64,000 nucleotides of DNA. It comes from Flaveria trinervia (taxonomy: Eukaryota > Streptophyta > Magnoliopsida > Asterales > Asteraceae). The notes under the pieces were generated by a model. The model ran no database searches and was not told where the DNA came from. It worked only from the letters and a program-made list of their open reading frames with translations. The stretch is from positions 19,917,228 to 19,981,227 of the forward strand of contig CM046443.1 in NCBI GenBank assembly GCA_025506515.1, in the 5' to 3' direction. Positions 12,285 through 23,977 of the stretch are shown in pieces. Each line of letters starts with the position of its first letter. Position 1 is the stretch's first letter. Position numbers and translations under genes: made by a program.

Positions 12285-12520
12285 CACTGATGCGACTGAA
12301 GGATGCGAATGAGCTAATCGTGCGTATAAACTCTGCGATTGGTTCAATCGGGCGAATGAACTGGGCGATTGGTTCAGTCGTGCGAATGAATCTGGTGCGT
12401 ATGAGCTATGAGAACGAACGGTTCAGTCGTACGAATGAGGGTGCGACTATGTCCAATCGTGCGTATGAGCAATGCGAATGGAGTCCAGTCGTGCGAATGA
12501 GTCACTCGTGCGACTGAAGC
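12285..12520 (-). repeat. Palindrome cluster in the 5' leader of A
   Basis: Between the primer-binding site and the gag ATG lie many half and full motifs (CAGTCGTGCGAATG, TTCAGTCGTACGAATG, CAATCGTGCG). Open frames here, e.g. at 12290, are by-products of the repeat. B has a matching leader cluster. Confidence 0.82.
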
Positions 12521-12731
12521 TGCTGTTTTGCGAAAATTTCTAGGTTTGACGAGTTTCAGCAGTAAAGATTCGAAATTTCACAAGTTCTAATCGCCTAAGT
12601 CCGTAGAAACCAAACTTCGATGAGCAGGGAACTTCCAAGATCACTTTTGATGCCAAAGATTGCGTTTTTAGTGTAAAAACACAAACTTTTATGCAATCTT
12701 GATTGAATCAACACGTAATCAAGAGCCAATA

Positions 12732-12743
12732 GCTCTGATACCA
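12732..12743 (-). promoter_or_regulatory. Primer-binding site, element A
   Basis: Minus-strand TGGTATCAGAGC two bases after the 5' LTR end; complementary to the 3' end of plant initiator-Met tRNA, the standard minus-strand primer of plant copia elements. Confidence 0.93.
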
Positions 12744-13006
12744 CTTGTTAGGACCTGGTATTTGACCAAATACCTCATGATTAACGTGTAACCAGATCAA
12801 ATAGTGCGGAATCCTATTTGATTGGTGATCCAATCAGTGAGAACACACCGAAGAATCAATCAAGGATTGAAACTAATGTTAGAAATCGATAGGGAATCGA
12901 TCTAATGTGTTCTATGAACTTGGAGAACGATTTGGAAGGTTCTGGACGGCTAGGGTCGTCTGGAATCGTAATTGATCGAGAGTTTTATTTTTCACGAATT
13001 GAGTTG

Positions 13007-13014
13007 TATTTATA
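13007..13014 (-). promoter_or_regulatory. TATA box in LTR of A
   Basis: Minus-strand TATAAATA directly downstream of the LTR palindrome cluster; same place in the B (17883, 36871) and E (39487) LTRs. Confidence 0.65.
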
Positions 13015-13024
13015 GGTTGGTATT

Positions 13025-13235
13025 ATTCAATCGTGCGACTGAACCATTAATTGGTTCAGTCGTGCGATTGAACCATGCGGTTGATTCATTCGTATGACTG
13101 AGTGTTCAGTCGTGCGACTGAGCCAATCTTATATTACAATCGTGCGACTGATCCAGTCTCCTGGTTCAGTCGTGCGACTGAGTCAATCGTGTGAAGTTAT
13201 TCATGCGTATGGTTCATTCGCATGAGCCATTCGCA
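13025..13235 (-). repeat. Palindrome cluster in LTR of A
   Basis: Repeated CAGTCGTGCGACTG (e.g. 13107-13120, and again near 13168), CAATCGTGCGACTG and CATTCGTATGACTG, spaced roughly 15-35 bp apart, immediately upstream of the LTR TATA box. Confidence 0.88.
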
Positions 13236-13561
13236 TGAGAACTTCATTAAGTTAAGTTTGAATGTTTTAATTAATATAACTTAATGTGCAACCATTCAAA
13301 TAATCATAAACCCAATCAATTCAGTCACGACTCATTAATGAACTATTAAACATTATAACTAGCAGACTATCAATATCATTTCATTAACCATACCAAACAA
13401 GATCTATTACATCACATATCATGATCTAGGGACAAACATGTATCAACAATAAATCACAAGCAAATATTATCATTTCATTAAGTACCCCATATTACATAAG
13501 TGCAAGACATTCAATACATATTACATTGAAATCAGGATCTAGGTACATATGTGTATCAACA

Positions 13562-15470
13562 GAATGTAATGCTCCCAGAAGAAACAACAACAATTTCAAA
13601 GGAATTCTCAGGGCAGTCATCTCCACAACCAAGCACAAGCTTTCACTCTAACAATCAACAACAACAGAATCATCACCAAAAACACCAACATCCATATCAG
13701 AGTCAGCCACAACGGACAAATCGAGCTCATGGAAGCAGTCATGCATACTCAAATGCTCTTGTCATTAGACAAGATGGAGTGTGTGATTGGAGTTTGTATG
13801 ATGAGGAAGTGAAGCCTCAATTTCAGAATTATGCACTCATGGCTCACATAAATGATGGTCTATCTCCTATGCCATCTGAAGTAATATCCAATCTTTGTAG
13901 TGATAAATGCATTACTTAACTGCAAGGTTATTGTGAGCACAATCATAAACTGGCTGATAAAATAAACGAAGAAAAGGTCAAGTCAAAGATGCTTAAAAGA
14001 GAAATTAAAGGCTTTGAAATTAAAATCAAATCACTTATTTCTAACAATGAAAAATTGCATGGTGAAAAGTACACTCTTGCAGCTGAGAATGAGTAACTAA
14101 CTGAAAAGTTAGCTCAATCAAAAGCTAAACAAACACTTAGTAAAGTGAAACTTGAAAAGACTCAAATATCTTCAGTCAAGCTGCAAGAGATGTTAGACAC
14201 ACAAAAAGATCCTAAGGATATGACTGGGATTGTGTATAATTCTTGTCCTCCACCCTACAATGACAACTACACTATCATGCCTAAATCTGTCACACTCAAA
14301 GAGCAAAATGAACCTAACACTATTGAAACAAAATCAATAGTAAAACAAGTCACAAATCCTCAAAACAAACCAAATGTTTACATTGAAACAAATGTGGAGA
14401 AAGTTAAATTAGGTCACCCATTAACATCAAAGAGTGTACAGAGAAGATAGTGAATGTCATTAAACCATCAAGCCCAATCAAAGCCATTTTCCCATTTGTG
14501 AAATTTATACTTGCAATTTCAAAAGGAAAGAAGAAAGCCATGGATTTAATGAAATCTTCTACTAAAAGTAGTTCTGATTATGAGATTAAATCTCCAAAAA
14601 ATTCAAGCAAATCAGACAAAGTTTCACTGCTAAAGAAAATCAAAAGTTCACTGATTTCAAAAACTAAAATTCAATTCGACCCTTAATCATCAAAATCAAA
14701 ACAAGGAGTAGGTTTTGACATCTGTAATAGGGAGCATGTAAATCAGTTTGAACAAGAAGTCAAGAAAAGGTTGAGGAAACAAAAACAGCCTAAAACAGTC
14801 AACAAAAGTAGTGTTGTGAAACAAACTACTAAAAAGGCTGATTTTGCTTCTTCCTTAAACCAAAGATTGTGATTCAGTTGAGAACATCTAAATCAACTGA
14901 GTCAGCAACAACAACATCAGATCCAAGAAACAAATGTATGTATTGTGACATCTGTGAAATGTCTAATCACAAACAGATGAGTGTTTTTTCAATTAATACT
15001 GCTCTATCTATGAGATGAACAATTATTCCACCAAAAACTGCTATTTTAGTAAATACTGTTCAGTCTGTGATATGACTAATCATAATAAATCTGATTGTTA
15101 CTTCAAGCAAAAGGGTTGAGAATTCCCCAAAACAAGCCCATCTCACCAATATCATCTATGGAACCCAAAATCTGAAGTCATTTTCATATAATCAATATAG
15201 GATTTCTAGCTCAGATATTGACATGGGTAACATAAAAGAGTTGAGGAAGATTCAAAGAAAAAATATCAAAACATCAAGCAAACATATGATTTTCACAAAC
15301 CAAAAATGATGTTTGATAATAAAAAACGAGCCAAATTTCTTCAAAGAAATAGGGACCAAAGCTTTCACTATTCTTCTAACTCTTCAGCTGAAATTGATAA
15401 GATGAAACATTCAAAATATCATCAGAAATCTCCTAGAACACCTCTTTTAAACTCATAGTTTAGAGTAAAG
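13562..15470 (+). pseudogene. gag: Gag (C-terminal part) of element C
   Basis: Gln/His-rich segment (13600-13720), then ...VCDWSLYDEEVKPQ and YALMAHIND (about 13770-13860), resembling the post-capsid region of plant copia Gag. A Lys-rich coiled-coil linker follows (14140-14690). Second-type knuckles appear near 14940 (CDICEMSNHK, incomplete) and near 15058 (CSVCDMTNHNKSDC, complete CX2CX4HX4C), apparently a duplicated knuckle. Multiple stops. Confidence 0.7.
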
Positions 15471-15479
15471 TATTAAGAA

Positions 15480-17419
15480 GTCACCATCATGGATGGGAAT
15501 GGGAAACCCAAGACAATTATGGCTTGGGTTCCATATTCTAATTACTTCCCTTGTGCTTGTAGGGTCATCCATATAGGTCCAATAGCATATGGTGCATGGA
15601 CAGTGGATGCTCCCGACACATGACTGGAGATCATTCCATCCTTCATGAATTCAAGCATATATAAGGAACCAATGTGGCATTCAGAGGAGATTCACAAGGT
15701 GATAGAATCACTAGTGAAGGATCTGTGACAAATGGGACACTGACCTTTGATAGAGTGAACTACTGTGAACAGCTGAATTTCAATCTTCTCAGCGTGTCTC
15801 AGATCTATGACAAAAAATATTCGACTCACTTTACCGACACTCATTGATACATTCTGAGACCATGATTTCAAATTCCTAAAGAATGGGTTGTCTTAAAGAC
15901 CCCAAGGAAGAATAACATCTATGTCTTAAACCTGAATTTTGTTACACCAAATGAAGGAACATGTATTATGTCAAAAGCATCATTCGATGAGTCTCAACTT
16001 TGGCACAGATGTTTGGGTCACATAACTTTAAAAACATGAATAGATTGGTAAAAGGAAACCATGTTATTGGTTTACCCAAAAAAGAATTTCACTTTGTTGA
16101 TCACTGTTTAGTGTGCCAAAGGGAAATAACATAAATCTTCCCATAACCAAAGGTTGTGAACGTAAACAATTCTCCATTAAAGCTACTTCATATGGATCTT
16201 TTTGGACCAACTCATGTCATGAGTATTGGAAAGAAACAGTATTGTTTGGTGATCATTGATGACTTTTCAAGATTTACATTGGTTTTCTCTTACTTCATAA
16301 AAATGAAGCATCCCAACTAATAAAAGATTTTATCACAAAAATTGAAAACCAACTTGATCATAAGGTCAAGACAATAAGAGGTGATAATGGGACAGAGTTT
16401 AAAAATGAAGATATGAGTTTCTTTTGTGCAACCAAAGACATTGCTAATCAATTTAGTACAACTAGAACTCCTCAACAAAATGGGTAGCTGAAAGGAGAAA
16501 TAGAACACTAATTGAAGCAGCAAGAACAATGCTAGCCGATACTAAACTGCCAATTACCTTCTGGGCAGAAGTAGTTAACACCTCATGCTTTGTGCAAAAT
16601 AGAACTCTGATTGTAAAAGAAAATAGCATGACTCCTTATGAACTAATGTTTCATAGAAAACATTTATTGGATTTTTCAAGTCATTTGGTAGTCCTATCTC
16701 AATATTAAACACCCAAGACTATTTGGGAAAATTTTCATCTAATACTGATGAAGGATTCTTGTAGGTTATTCTTCAGTTTCAAAGGCTTACAGAGTGTTTA
16801 ATCCTAGATTAAACATTATTGATGAATCAACAAATGTTCAATTCAACGAACATTCTTTTCCCAAATCTATAAATGGTCCCGACTAGTTGTTTGATATTGA
16901 CCCATTTATAAAATCTTTTGATCAATTTCATTTGTTTGATGTAGGATATATACCTTCAACTGAACCTCATTCAGGAGTAGAAAGAGGAAATGACTTTCCA
17001 ATGGTTCCTCCAACCTCTTCTGAACAACTGAATGAAGATGTTCCACTATAAGCTGATATTGTAAGAAAACCATCTCAAAATCAAAGTGTTTCAACTGATG
17101 TTGGTCCCAGTGTGTTACCATTACATTCAGAAGACCCATCAACTAAGGTCGGAAATCAAGATCAAGCTACACCTCCAGTTGAAACAGAAAGAACATCAAA
17201 TGATGGAAGCAATCAAAGTGCCGCTAATGCTGAAGCAGTCACAAAAACAGAATATGATTTTCTTTATAATTCTCTAATAATACAAGATAAAGGTGCCTCT
17301 CACCATAATGATCTAAATGTCTACAATCTTGATGTAGCCATTTCTGGTGACTCAATTCCAATCACCAGAATACACAAGAATCATCCAGTAGAAAGCATTA
17401 TTGGTAAACTCAATGAAAG
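15480..17419 (+). pseudogene. pol: Pol (protease and integrase) of element C
   Basis: Junction signature GKPKTIMAWVPYS near 15500. Protease MDSGCSRHMTGDHSI near 15597 keeps DSG. Integrase N-terminal LWHRCLGHIT and CLVC near 16000-16120; catalytic core HMDLFGPTHVMSIGKKQYC near 16190, GDNGTEFKNEDMSFF near 16382 and a broken third motif near 16480. The linker IPITRIHKNHPVESIIGKL at about 17360-17410 is where B inserted. Many stops and shifts; RT and RNase H continue at 37156. Confidence 0.85.
17415..17419 (+). repeat. Target-site duplication GAAAG (left) of element B
   Basis: GAAAG immediately before the B 5' LTR, matching GAAAG at 37151-37155 right after the 3' LTR. Confidence 0.95.
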
Positions 17420-17634
17420 TGTTGATACATATGTACCTAGTTTATGAGCTTAATGTAAATGTATGTCATGTCTTACACATATGTAATGAATGACTTGAAT
17501 GAAATATAATATGTGGTTGATGCTTATAATGTTTAATGTTTCATTGTATTATGGCGTGATAAAGTATAATGAACTAACTATATAGGTTTGAGGTTGTTGT
17601 GCATAGTTCTTAGTCAATAATGATTAAGAAATGT

Positions 17635-17875
17635 GTTCAAACTTAGTCGTATGAGTCTTCACGCGAATGGACCATGCTAATGGACCATATACATGAATAC
17701 CTCATGCTAATAGACCAGTCGCATGACTGAACCAGGAGACTGGATCAGTCGCACGATTGAGACATAAGATTGATTCAGTCGCACGATTGAACCTTCAGTC
17801 GTGCATATGGATCAATCGCATGATTCAGTCGCACGACTGAACCATGCTAATGGTTCAGTCATACGATTGGAAAAC
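17635..17875 (+). repeat. Palindrome cluster in 5' LTR of B
   Basis: CAGTCGCACGATTG, CAGTCGCACGACTG and CAGTCATACGATTG-type motifs just upstream of the TATA box; weaker copies such as CAGTCGCATGACTG. Confidence 0.85.
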
Positions 17876-17882
17876 CCTAACC

Positions 17883-17890
17883 TATAAATA
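17883..17890 (+). promoter_or_regulatory. TATA box in 5' LTR of B
   Basis: TATAAATA directly after the palindrome cluster; also at 36871-36878 in the 3' LTR. Confidence 0.68.
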
Positions 17891-18165
17891 CCACTTAATT
17901 CGTGGAAAAACACAAGAATTCGAAACACTAGAAGAATTTTGACACATACTCATAACCTAGCCGTCCAGAACGTCCAGAAAGCCTGTTCCAAGTTCATAGT
18001 TCGCATCTGATCTTGTTCTACTCGTTCTTAACATTTCTTTAATCATTAGATTGATCGGGATTGCATTCTCACTGATTGGATCACCAATCAAATACGATTC
18101 CGCACTATTTGATCTGGTTTCACGCATTATCAGTTAGTACTCCATACATACAAGGTCCTAACAAA

Positions 18166-18177
18166 TGGTATCAGAGC
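18166..18177 (+). promoter_or_regulatory. Primer-binding site, element B
   Basis: TGGTATCAGAGC two bases after the 5' LTR; complementary to initiator-Met tRNA 3' end. Confidence 0.94.
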
Positions 18178-18385
18178 ATTGGCTCTTGATTTTGCGTGTG
18201 ATTTGATTAGTTTTGGTGTAAAAATCACGTTTTTCATTCAAAGGAATCACCTTTTTGAGTAAAAAGCGTTTTCGACGTCTCCAGGTCTCAAAGTTTACAT
18301 TTTTCGGCATACAGAAGATTAGGGTTCTTGAAAAATCGTGTTTTTGTGTCAAAGTGTCAAAAACCCTAGTTTTTGCAAACAACAG

Positions 18386-18720
18386 CCTCAGTCACACGAT
18401 TGTCCAATCGCACGACTGAACTCAATTGCACACCCCATTCGCACGATTGAACTCAGTCTCTCAGTCATTCGTACGACTAAACAGCCCCATTCGCTTGTCT
18501 CCAATCGCACACTCCATACGTACGACTGAATCCAATCGCACGATTGAATTCATTCGCACACTTCACTCGCATAGTTCATCCGCACGAATGAACAACTCCA
18601 GTCGTTTGAGTCCATTCATCCATTTCAATCGCACGATTGAATTCTTTCGCACTCCTCATTCGCACGAGTGATCCAATCATATAGTCCATTCACACGAGTG
18701 AGCCAGTCTAGTCATATAGT
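18386..18720 (+). repeat. Palindrome cluster in the 5' leader of B
   Basis: About 20 full or half motifs, including CAATCGCACGATTG at 18533-18546 and again near 18630, between the primer-binding site and the gag ATG at 18736. The small open frames here (18338, 18426) only translate the repeat. Confidence 0.85.
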
Positions 18721-18735
18721 TCAAAGTTTAAAGAG

Positions 18736-21559
18736 ATGGAAGATTAGTACTCTACTTTTATTGCCGGAAGGGATTCTCGCATCCAGAACCTTCTGCTTCT
18801 GGAAAATGGAATTGGAAATCATAATAAACCACTTAAACTTATAATGTTAGATGATTACTCACAATGGAAGTAGCGATTCGAGATCTATTTAAATGGAGTT
18901 GATTTTAATCTTTGGGAATCAATTGAGACAGGTTATAGTATGCCAGTCGGTGCTGATGGTGTTAAGTTAACTTTGGGAGGTATGACTGATAGTCAGAAAG
19001 CTAAGTACAATGCTGAAAAGAAGGTGTATGCCCTGTTGACTTAGTCGACACCAAAAGATATCTTTCATCAGTTCTCTGAGAACAACATGCAAAAAAGTTA
19101 TAGAAGGCTTTGGAGAAAAGATATGATGGGAACGCAACGATAAAGGCATTAAAGGCAAAGGCTCTCAAGAAAGAGTTTGATAATTTCTCCTCAATAGGGA
19201 AAGAAAGATTGGACAATATTATCGACAGATTCTACCATCTAATGAGTGAGCTGCACACTCATAGGGTCACAACGTCCATGGAGGATAAAGTGTCAAGATT
19301 TGCTGATGGTTTGCCGGAGAAATGAGACTCGTTTGTGTCTAATCCGAGATAGAACAATATACTTGCAAAATTTGACTTAAATGACTTCATCTTGAAATTA
19401 AAGGAGGAGGAACTAAGGATGAAGTACAGGTCACAGAAAGGATCCTACGACCAGAATCCTTCACTTTATAACTCATCTCCCACTCCAACCAGTTCAGGAG
19501 CACCACTTCAAACTGCCTTTGTGTCTAGTCCAGCAGCTCCTTCCCAAACCACTGCTTCAGGACCAGAAACGTTAGGGTCATCCACTACCTAATATATAGT
19601 GCCTGAAGCCAACACTACAAAGTTGAAGACCGAAAATCTCGGTAATATCACTATGGAAGTAGCAAAGGAGCACATGGATCTCCTAGCAGCTGTTGTCCAT
19701 TCCTATTATGGTCTAGTTGTAGGGAAGATTGGAAATTGCCATCTTGAAGATGAAGATTACGAGCATGTGGACAAAAATGAACTAGAGAGAATTTATATAT
19801 TTTGGGCTTTGGCTAGTGCTGTCAGAAGAGCAAAAAAGTTTGTGAAAAAGACATGACAGAACTTGGCAGCGACAAAAGACACAACCTTTGGTTTTGAGAA
19901 AACCAAAGTTACCTACTTTAATTGTGGTGAAAAGGGGTATTTCAAACATGAATGTGTAAAGCCCAAGAAGACAGGTAACGGAAATCCGTTCTCAACCTTC
20001 AACCGTCAGGACAAAGATAGGAGTGGAACTACCTCGTCAAGAAAAGAGACAAAGGCATTGACTGCTCAATGTGACGAAGGGCAGGATTGGACCTTCAGTT
20101 TTGTGTCTTTGGGAGAATCAAATATTGCCTGTGTCGAGGTATTGGATGATGACTCTGCGAGTGAAGGTGAAATCACAGTTGAACAAGTAATGTCAGATAT
20201 AAAGAAGCTGTGAATGTGGTCAATCACCTGATTGAAGAAGAACTCAGAACGACAAGTTTAGAATCTCCAGCATCCGAAGAGTCAAACTCTGCATTGATGG
20301 CTGATTCAACCGATTCTTCACAGGTAAGTACAAAAAACCAACTCTTTGAAAATCATGCTTGTATGAATGTAACAAATTTAGAGAAAGCATTGATTTGAAA
20401 TTTGCTAGGTTATAAGACCATAATGATAGCTTAGTAATGATTTACAACTGTGCACAAAAGCTAATCGTATTTTGAAACAAAATGAGTGCAATTATAAAGA
20501 AAAAATAGAACTTTTAAGCAAACAACTAAAGGAAACCGAGGTTGCTTCCTTTAATCAAGCTAATGATATAAAGTTTTATTTAAATTCTTTGGAAGAAACA
20601 AAGAAAGAAAAAGTAGTTTTAGAAGTCGAAGTCAACTCTTTAAAACAAAAACTTTACAGTTGGACCAGTTCTTCTCACATAGTTCAACACTTAGTGAAAG
20701 AACAAAATAACGGGGAAGGGTTGGGTTACAAAGTAGTTCCACTACCACATGAGATCATGTTAAATACAAATGTAGACCTGTAAATAACAAACCAATCAAG
20801 GATCATATGGTGTCCACTCCTCTGGTTAGTGATCCTGATTCCACGGGTAAATCGGTGGAATCCGTCACTAAACAGAAGGAGACTACTTTGAAATCAAAAG
20901 GCAAGATGCCTGTTGAAAATTTAAATGATGAATTTAAAAAGGTTAATGTAAGGTCAGGTTCACTAAAAGTCTATTTTAGAACCCAAAGTAACTAAACCAG
21001 TTAACCACAATCATGCTAGTCATCAAAGTCCAACCAAAGGGCATGCTAAAGATGTTAAAAACGTCAAAACAATTACGTTTGTTAATAAAGGTGATACATC
21101 TAAACGAGAAATGACTAAATCCAACCAGACACATGTCACCCCAGTATCAAATTCAACCCCACATAAACAGTTTCCTCAACATGTAGAAGGGAGATCATGC
21201 TACAGTTGTGGAAAGAGAGGACACACTCTTCTAACTGCCCTTATTATCAGACCCCTAGATAGAAAATTGAACTTTATGATACTAAATCAAGTTCTTCGAA
21301 AAGGAGTCTATTACTCCACCAAAAAGAATTAATGAACCTAAAGTTCAAATTGTAAGCCAGTCGTCTGTTTATCACAAACAGGCCTTACACAAAACTGGCT
21401 TATGGAAGGAAAAGTCAAGTCCATTGTCTGATAATAAGAACAAGAAGAAGAATAATATGCCTCACCCTCAAATGGAAAGTGGGTTGAGTTCATGACGTGT
21501 GATTCCTCTAGGTCACCCAAGCTAGTTAAGGCTTGGGTCCCAAACCTAAACTTATAATT
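18736..21559 (+). pseudogene. gag: Gag of element B with two zinc knuckles
   Basis: Start MED-stop at 18736 aligns with the A gag start; the stop is the fourth codon. UBN2-like capsid region: KLTLGGMTDSQKAKYNAEKK (about 18967-19026), EFDNFSSIGKERLDNIIDRF (19173-19230), MKYRSQKGSY (19419). The first knuckle YFNCGEKGYFKHEC (19915-19956) has lost its first Cys (to Tyr) and its His (to Tyr). A coiled coil (20472-20670) and a basic linker follow. The second knuckle, CYSCGKRGHT near 21198, runs into a frameshift. Many stops. Confidence 0.9.
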
Positions 21560-21925
21560 CCTTTGAATGTGTAGGGTATCCGTTACAATGTTATCACAAA
21601 TACTTGGATTGTTTATAGTGGGGCGTCTAGGCACATGACAGGGAACCTGTCTTTCCTTTCAAATGTCAAATAAATTAAAGGGGGACATGTCTCATTTGTT
21701 GGAAATAAAGGAGGATACATCACCGCTTAAGGCGAAGTGGAAACCAGAAAGTAAAGTTTGATAAGGTGAACTACGTTCAACAATTATAGAATAACTTGCT
21801 TTCAGTATCACAGATATGTGACAAAGGATTCAAAGTTGTTTTTTGACAACAAGAAGTGCTATGTATTGAAGAAGGATTACATTATCCTGGAGGACCAAAT
21901 CTTAATGTCAGCTTCAAGATATAAT

Positions 21926-21930
21926 GACTT
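21926..21930 (+). repeat. Target-site duplication GACTT (left) of element D
   Basis: GACTT before the D 5' LTR; repeated at 27587-27591 after the 3' LTR. Joining the flanks restores the B reading SASRYND-LYVLDV. Confidence 0.95.
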
Positions 21931-21999
21931 TGTTGGATCAAGAAGAAGGCTAATGCAACTAAAACTAAGTCACTTAGATAATTTTGGTGCTGCATGCAA

Positions 22000-22270
22000 A
22001 GGCTTCCGAAGCTTAGCATGGAACTTCCGAAGGTTGTAGAGTTCTTCCGAAGACAAAGTAAAAGATCAACTTCCGAAGCCAGAACTCTACTTCCGAATTC
22101 AAGTGAATACTTCCGAAGTTCAAGCCTTAGAAGAATAAACTGAAGACCACTTCTGAAGTATGATGAAACGAAGAAGCCTCCAAGCCTTGGAAGAAGCAGC
22201 CTCTTCCGAAGTATAAGTGGCTTCGGAAGTACTTACTCTTCCGAAGCCATTTAACCTTCGGAAGACACTG
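22000..22270 (+). repeat. CTTCCGAAG palindrome cluster in D 5' LTR
   Basis: About nine perfect CTTCCGAAG/CTTCGGAAG copies plus decayed ones (e.g. CTTCTGAAG) within 270 bp. The 3' LTR copy is at 26787-27057. A third sequence type of palindrome, unrelated in sequence to those of A/B/E and F/G. Confidence 0.9.
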
Positions 22271-22565
22271 CTATGAACTAGTGGACACAAGTATGGTCTC
22301 TGACACTCCACTGCAGACCTCTGATACTGTATGGCTTCTTCCTAAAGAGCCATGCAGTTGACCATACTTTATTCCACTATTCACCTTTTCATGAGAGTAC
22401 ATGTTACCAACTTTAGTTGGTGACAAAAGGTAAGTCAGGGACATGTCCTGACTACCAAATCTCAGATAAGGCTTTATCCGAGATACCTAAAATTTTAGTC
22501 TTGTATATAGACTTTAGCTATAGGATCTCAGCTGGTATCAAAGTATATCCGGCTGTAGGTAGTAT

Positions 22566-22574
22566 TATATATAG
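22566..22574 (+). promoter_or_regulatory. TATA box in D 5' LTR
   Basis: TATATATAG downstream of the palindrome cluster; repeated in the 3' LTR near 27352. Confidence 0.55.
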
Positions 22575-22791
22575 GTCTCTTGTAACTCATCGAAACACAA
22601 CAACTGCTTGTAAGAGTCTTGTATTTTGAGTTGATAAGCATATATAAAGTACCTTAAAAATTACTTCCTGTGTTCTTTATTACATTTTATATTGTGATCA
22701 ACTCTTACTGATTCTATCTTAACCCGAGTGTTGTTCAAGGTGAGTTTGAGAGAAAAACATAGTGGTTAGTGACAAACATCGATCCTGCAAT

Positions 22792-22803
22792 TGGTATTAG
22801 AGC
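22792..22803 (+). promoter_or_regulatory. Primer-binding site, element D
   Basis: TGGTATTAGAGC two bases after the 5' LTR, a one-base variant of the Met-tRNA complement, also used by F. Confidence 0.9.
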
Positions 22804-22881
22804 TTCTCAGGCTCTTGATTGCGTGATCTAACCATCCAAATCAACCTATTTTTCACTCCTCCCTACAACCCACTCACTCTA

Positions 22882-23977
22882 ATGGCCCTAACAAGTCCGA
22901 GGTAGAGATGGGAACATGACAAAGGCTCCCATCATTCTCCTAAAAATTTCAGGTCTTGGAGCAGGAGAATGGAAGGCTTCATCAGATATCAAGACAACAG
23001 GATGTGGAACTCCATTGTCAATGGCCCATATAAGCCTAAGGTGGCATCACCTGGTGGAAACGACGCCATGATAGAAAAGGCTGTAGCGGATTACTCTGAT
23101 GAAGACAGAAAGAAGATGGACATCGACAGGAATGCTATGACCATTCTCATGACTGCAATACCGAACTCCATTATGGTGGGACTCGAGCATGGCACGACTG
23201 CTAAAGAATTGTTTGATGCACTTGCTCAGATGTACTCAAGCTCCAACGACTCAAAGAAGGACTCACTAAAGCAACAGTTCGAGAACTTCACTCATATTAC
23301 TAGAGAGAACCCTCAGCCAGCAGTACTTCAGGTACATGGATCTTATCTATTCTCTTCAGTTTGTGAAGTTCACTCCCAAACTCAGAGATCTTACTAGAAA
23401 GTTCATGAGTGCTCTTCCAAAAGAGTGGAAATTTATTGTGTCTCCATCAAGAGGACAGAGAACTTGAACACTCTTACCATGACTGAACTCTATGGCATCC
23501 TTGATGGATATCGCCTAGAGATGGGGAGTAAGAAGGGCCACTAAACAAGCGACCTATGAGTCTTCCTGCTAGCAACGCTTTAATGGTTGCTGAAGGCTCA
23601 TTCCCCCATAACCTCAGCATTTCCTGACTTACCAACAGCCATCATGCTCTTCTGGACCTTACATCATTTTTCCTGAGACTCCAAGGTCTCAACAGGCTCA
23701 ACACAACTCCTTTCAGGAAAGTTATGCCTTTGTCTCAGGAAGTGGACACTCTGGTGACTTTTAATACTGCTTTGATGATCTTGAGTGTTTCAGTCCAGAT
23801 GATGTAGAGTACCTGGACATTGTCCAACAGATGGCTATTTTAACTTACAGAGCAAAGAAGTTCTTTAAGAGAGCTGGAAGGCACTTTGGATCCCACGGCC
23901 AATCCGAGAACCCCACAGGCCTCCACACATCCCTCAACCTCAAAGCCCGCTGAGAAATCAACCGAGCACTGAATCTG
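22882..23977 (+). pseudogene. gag: Gag of element D
   Basis: ATG at 22882 is in frame with the open segment 22969-23397 but has a stop at 22903. Visible Gag signatures: KNFRSWSRRMEGFIRYQDNR, WNSIVNGPYKPK, then DEDRKKMDIDRNAMTILMTA (the UBN2 pattern), KELFDALAQMYSS and KKDSLKQQFENF. Later ECFSPDDVEYLDIVQQMAIL and RAKKFFKRAGRHFG (23780-23890) match the segment preceding the zinc knuckle in G (MDILSQMALINIRSQKFYKR), but no CCHC knuckle follows. Stops and one frameshift are present. Confidence 0.83.

Larger units (their letters stand above)
1..13561 (-). mobile_element. Element A: Sirevirus-like Ty1/copia retrotransposon, minus strand, missing only its 3' LTR
   Basis: Read on the minus strand the order is 5' LTR (12746-13561), Met-tRNA primer-binding site, leader, gag, protease-integrase-RT-RNase H, a 2.6-kb spacer, and an additional gene ending at 14. 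The left window edge falls inside the polypurine tract: bases 1-7 are the complement of the CTAGGTC that precedes the PPT in B and E, so the 3' LTR should begin about a dozen bases outside. Same family as B and E by LTR, pol and aORF similarity. All coding parts contain stops or frameshifts, so the copy is dead. Its right flank is element C; the matching left flank and target duplication cannot be seen. Confidence 0.93.
12746..13561 (-). repeat. 5' LTR of element A (816 bp)
   Basis: On the minus strand it starts TGTTGATACACATATGTACC and ends GGTCCTAACA (TG...CA ends). Homologous to the B LTRs and the E LTR. Contains the palindrome cluster at 13025-13235 and a TATA box (TATAAATA) at 13014-13007, with the leader-side half carrying the R/U5 region. 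Confidence 0.94.
13562..17419 (+). mobile_element. Element C, left part: old copia element, mid-gag to integrase/RT linker
   Basis: Plus-strand remnant beginning in mid-gag right at the outer edge of the A LTR and ending in the integrase-RT linker where B is inserted (duplicated GAAAG, 17415-17419). It resumes at 37151. It is more decayed than the others (many stops, frames seldom over 100 codons), consistent with being the oldest layer. Its 5' LTR and gag start must lie left of the window, beyond A. Confidence 0.85.
17420..18163 (+). repeat. 5' LTR of element B (744 bp)
   Basis: Starts TGTTGATACATATGTACC, ends GGTCCTAACA. Palindrome cluster at about 17635-17875, TATA at 17883, followed by the primer-binding site at 18166. 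Confidence 0.95.
21931..22789 (+). repeat. 5' LTR of element D (859 bp)
   Basis: Starts TGTTGGATCAAG, ends CATCGATCCTGCA. Contains the CTTCCGAAG cluster, then a TATA box (22566-22574). Confidence 0.95.

Noticed and set aside
18166..18177. tRNA-like sequence at LTR edges
   Set aside because: Only the short primer-binding complement of Met tRNA is present, not a tRNA gene.
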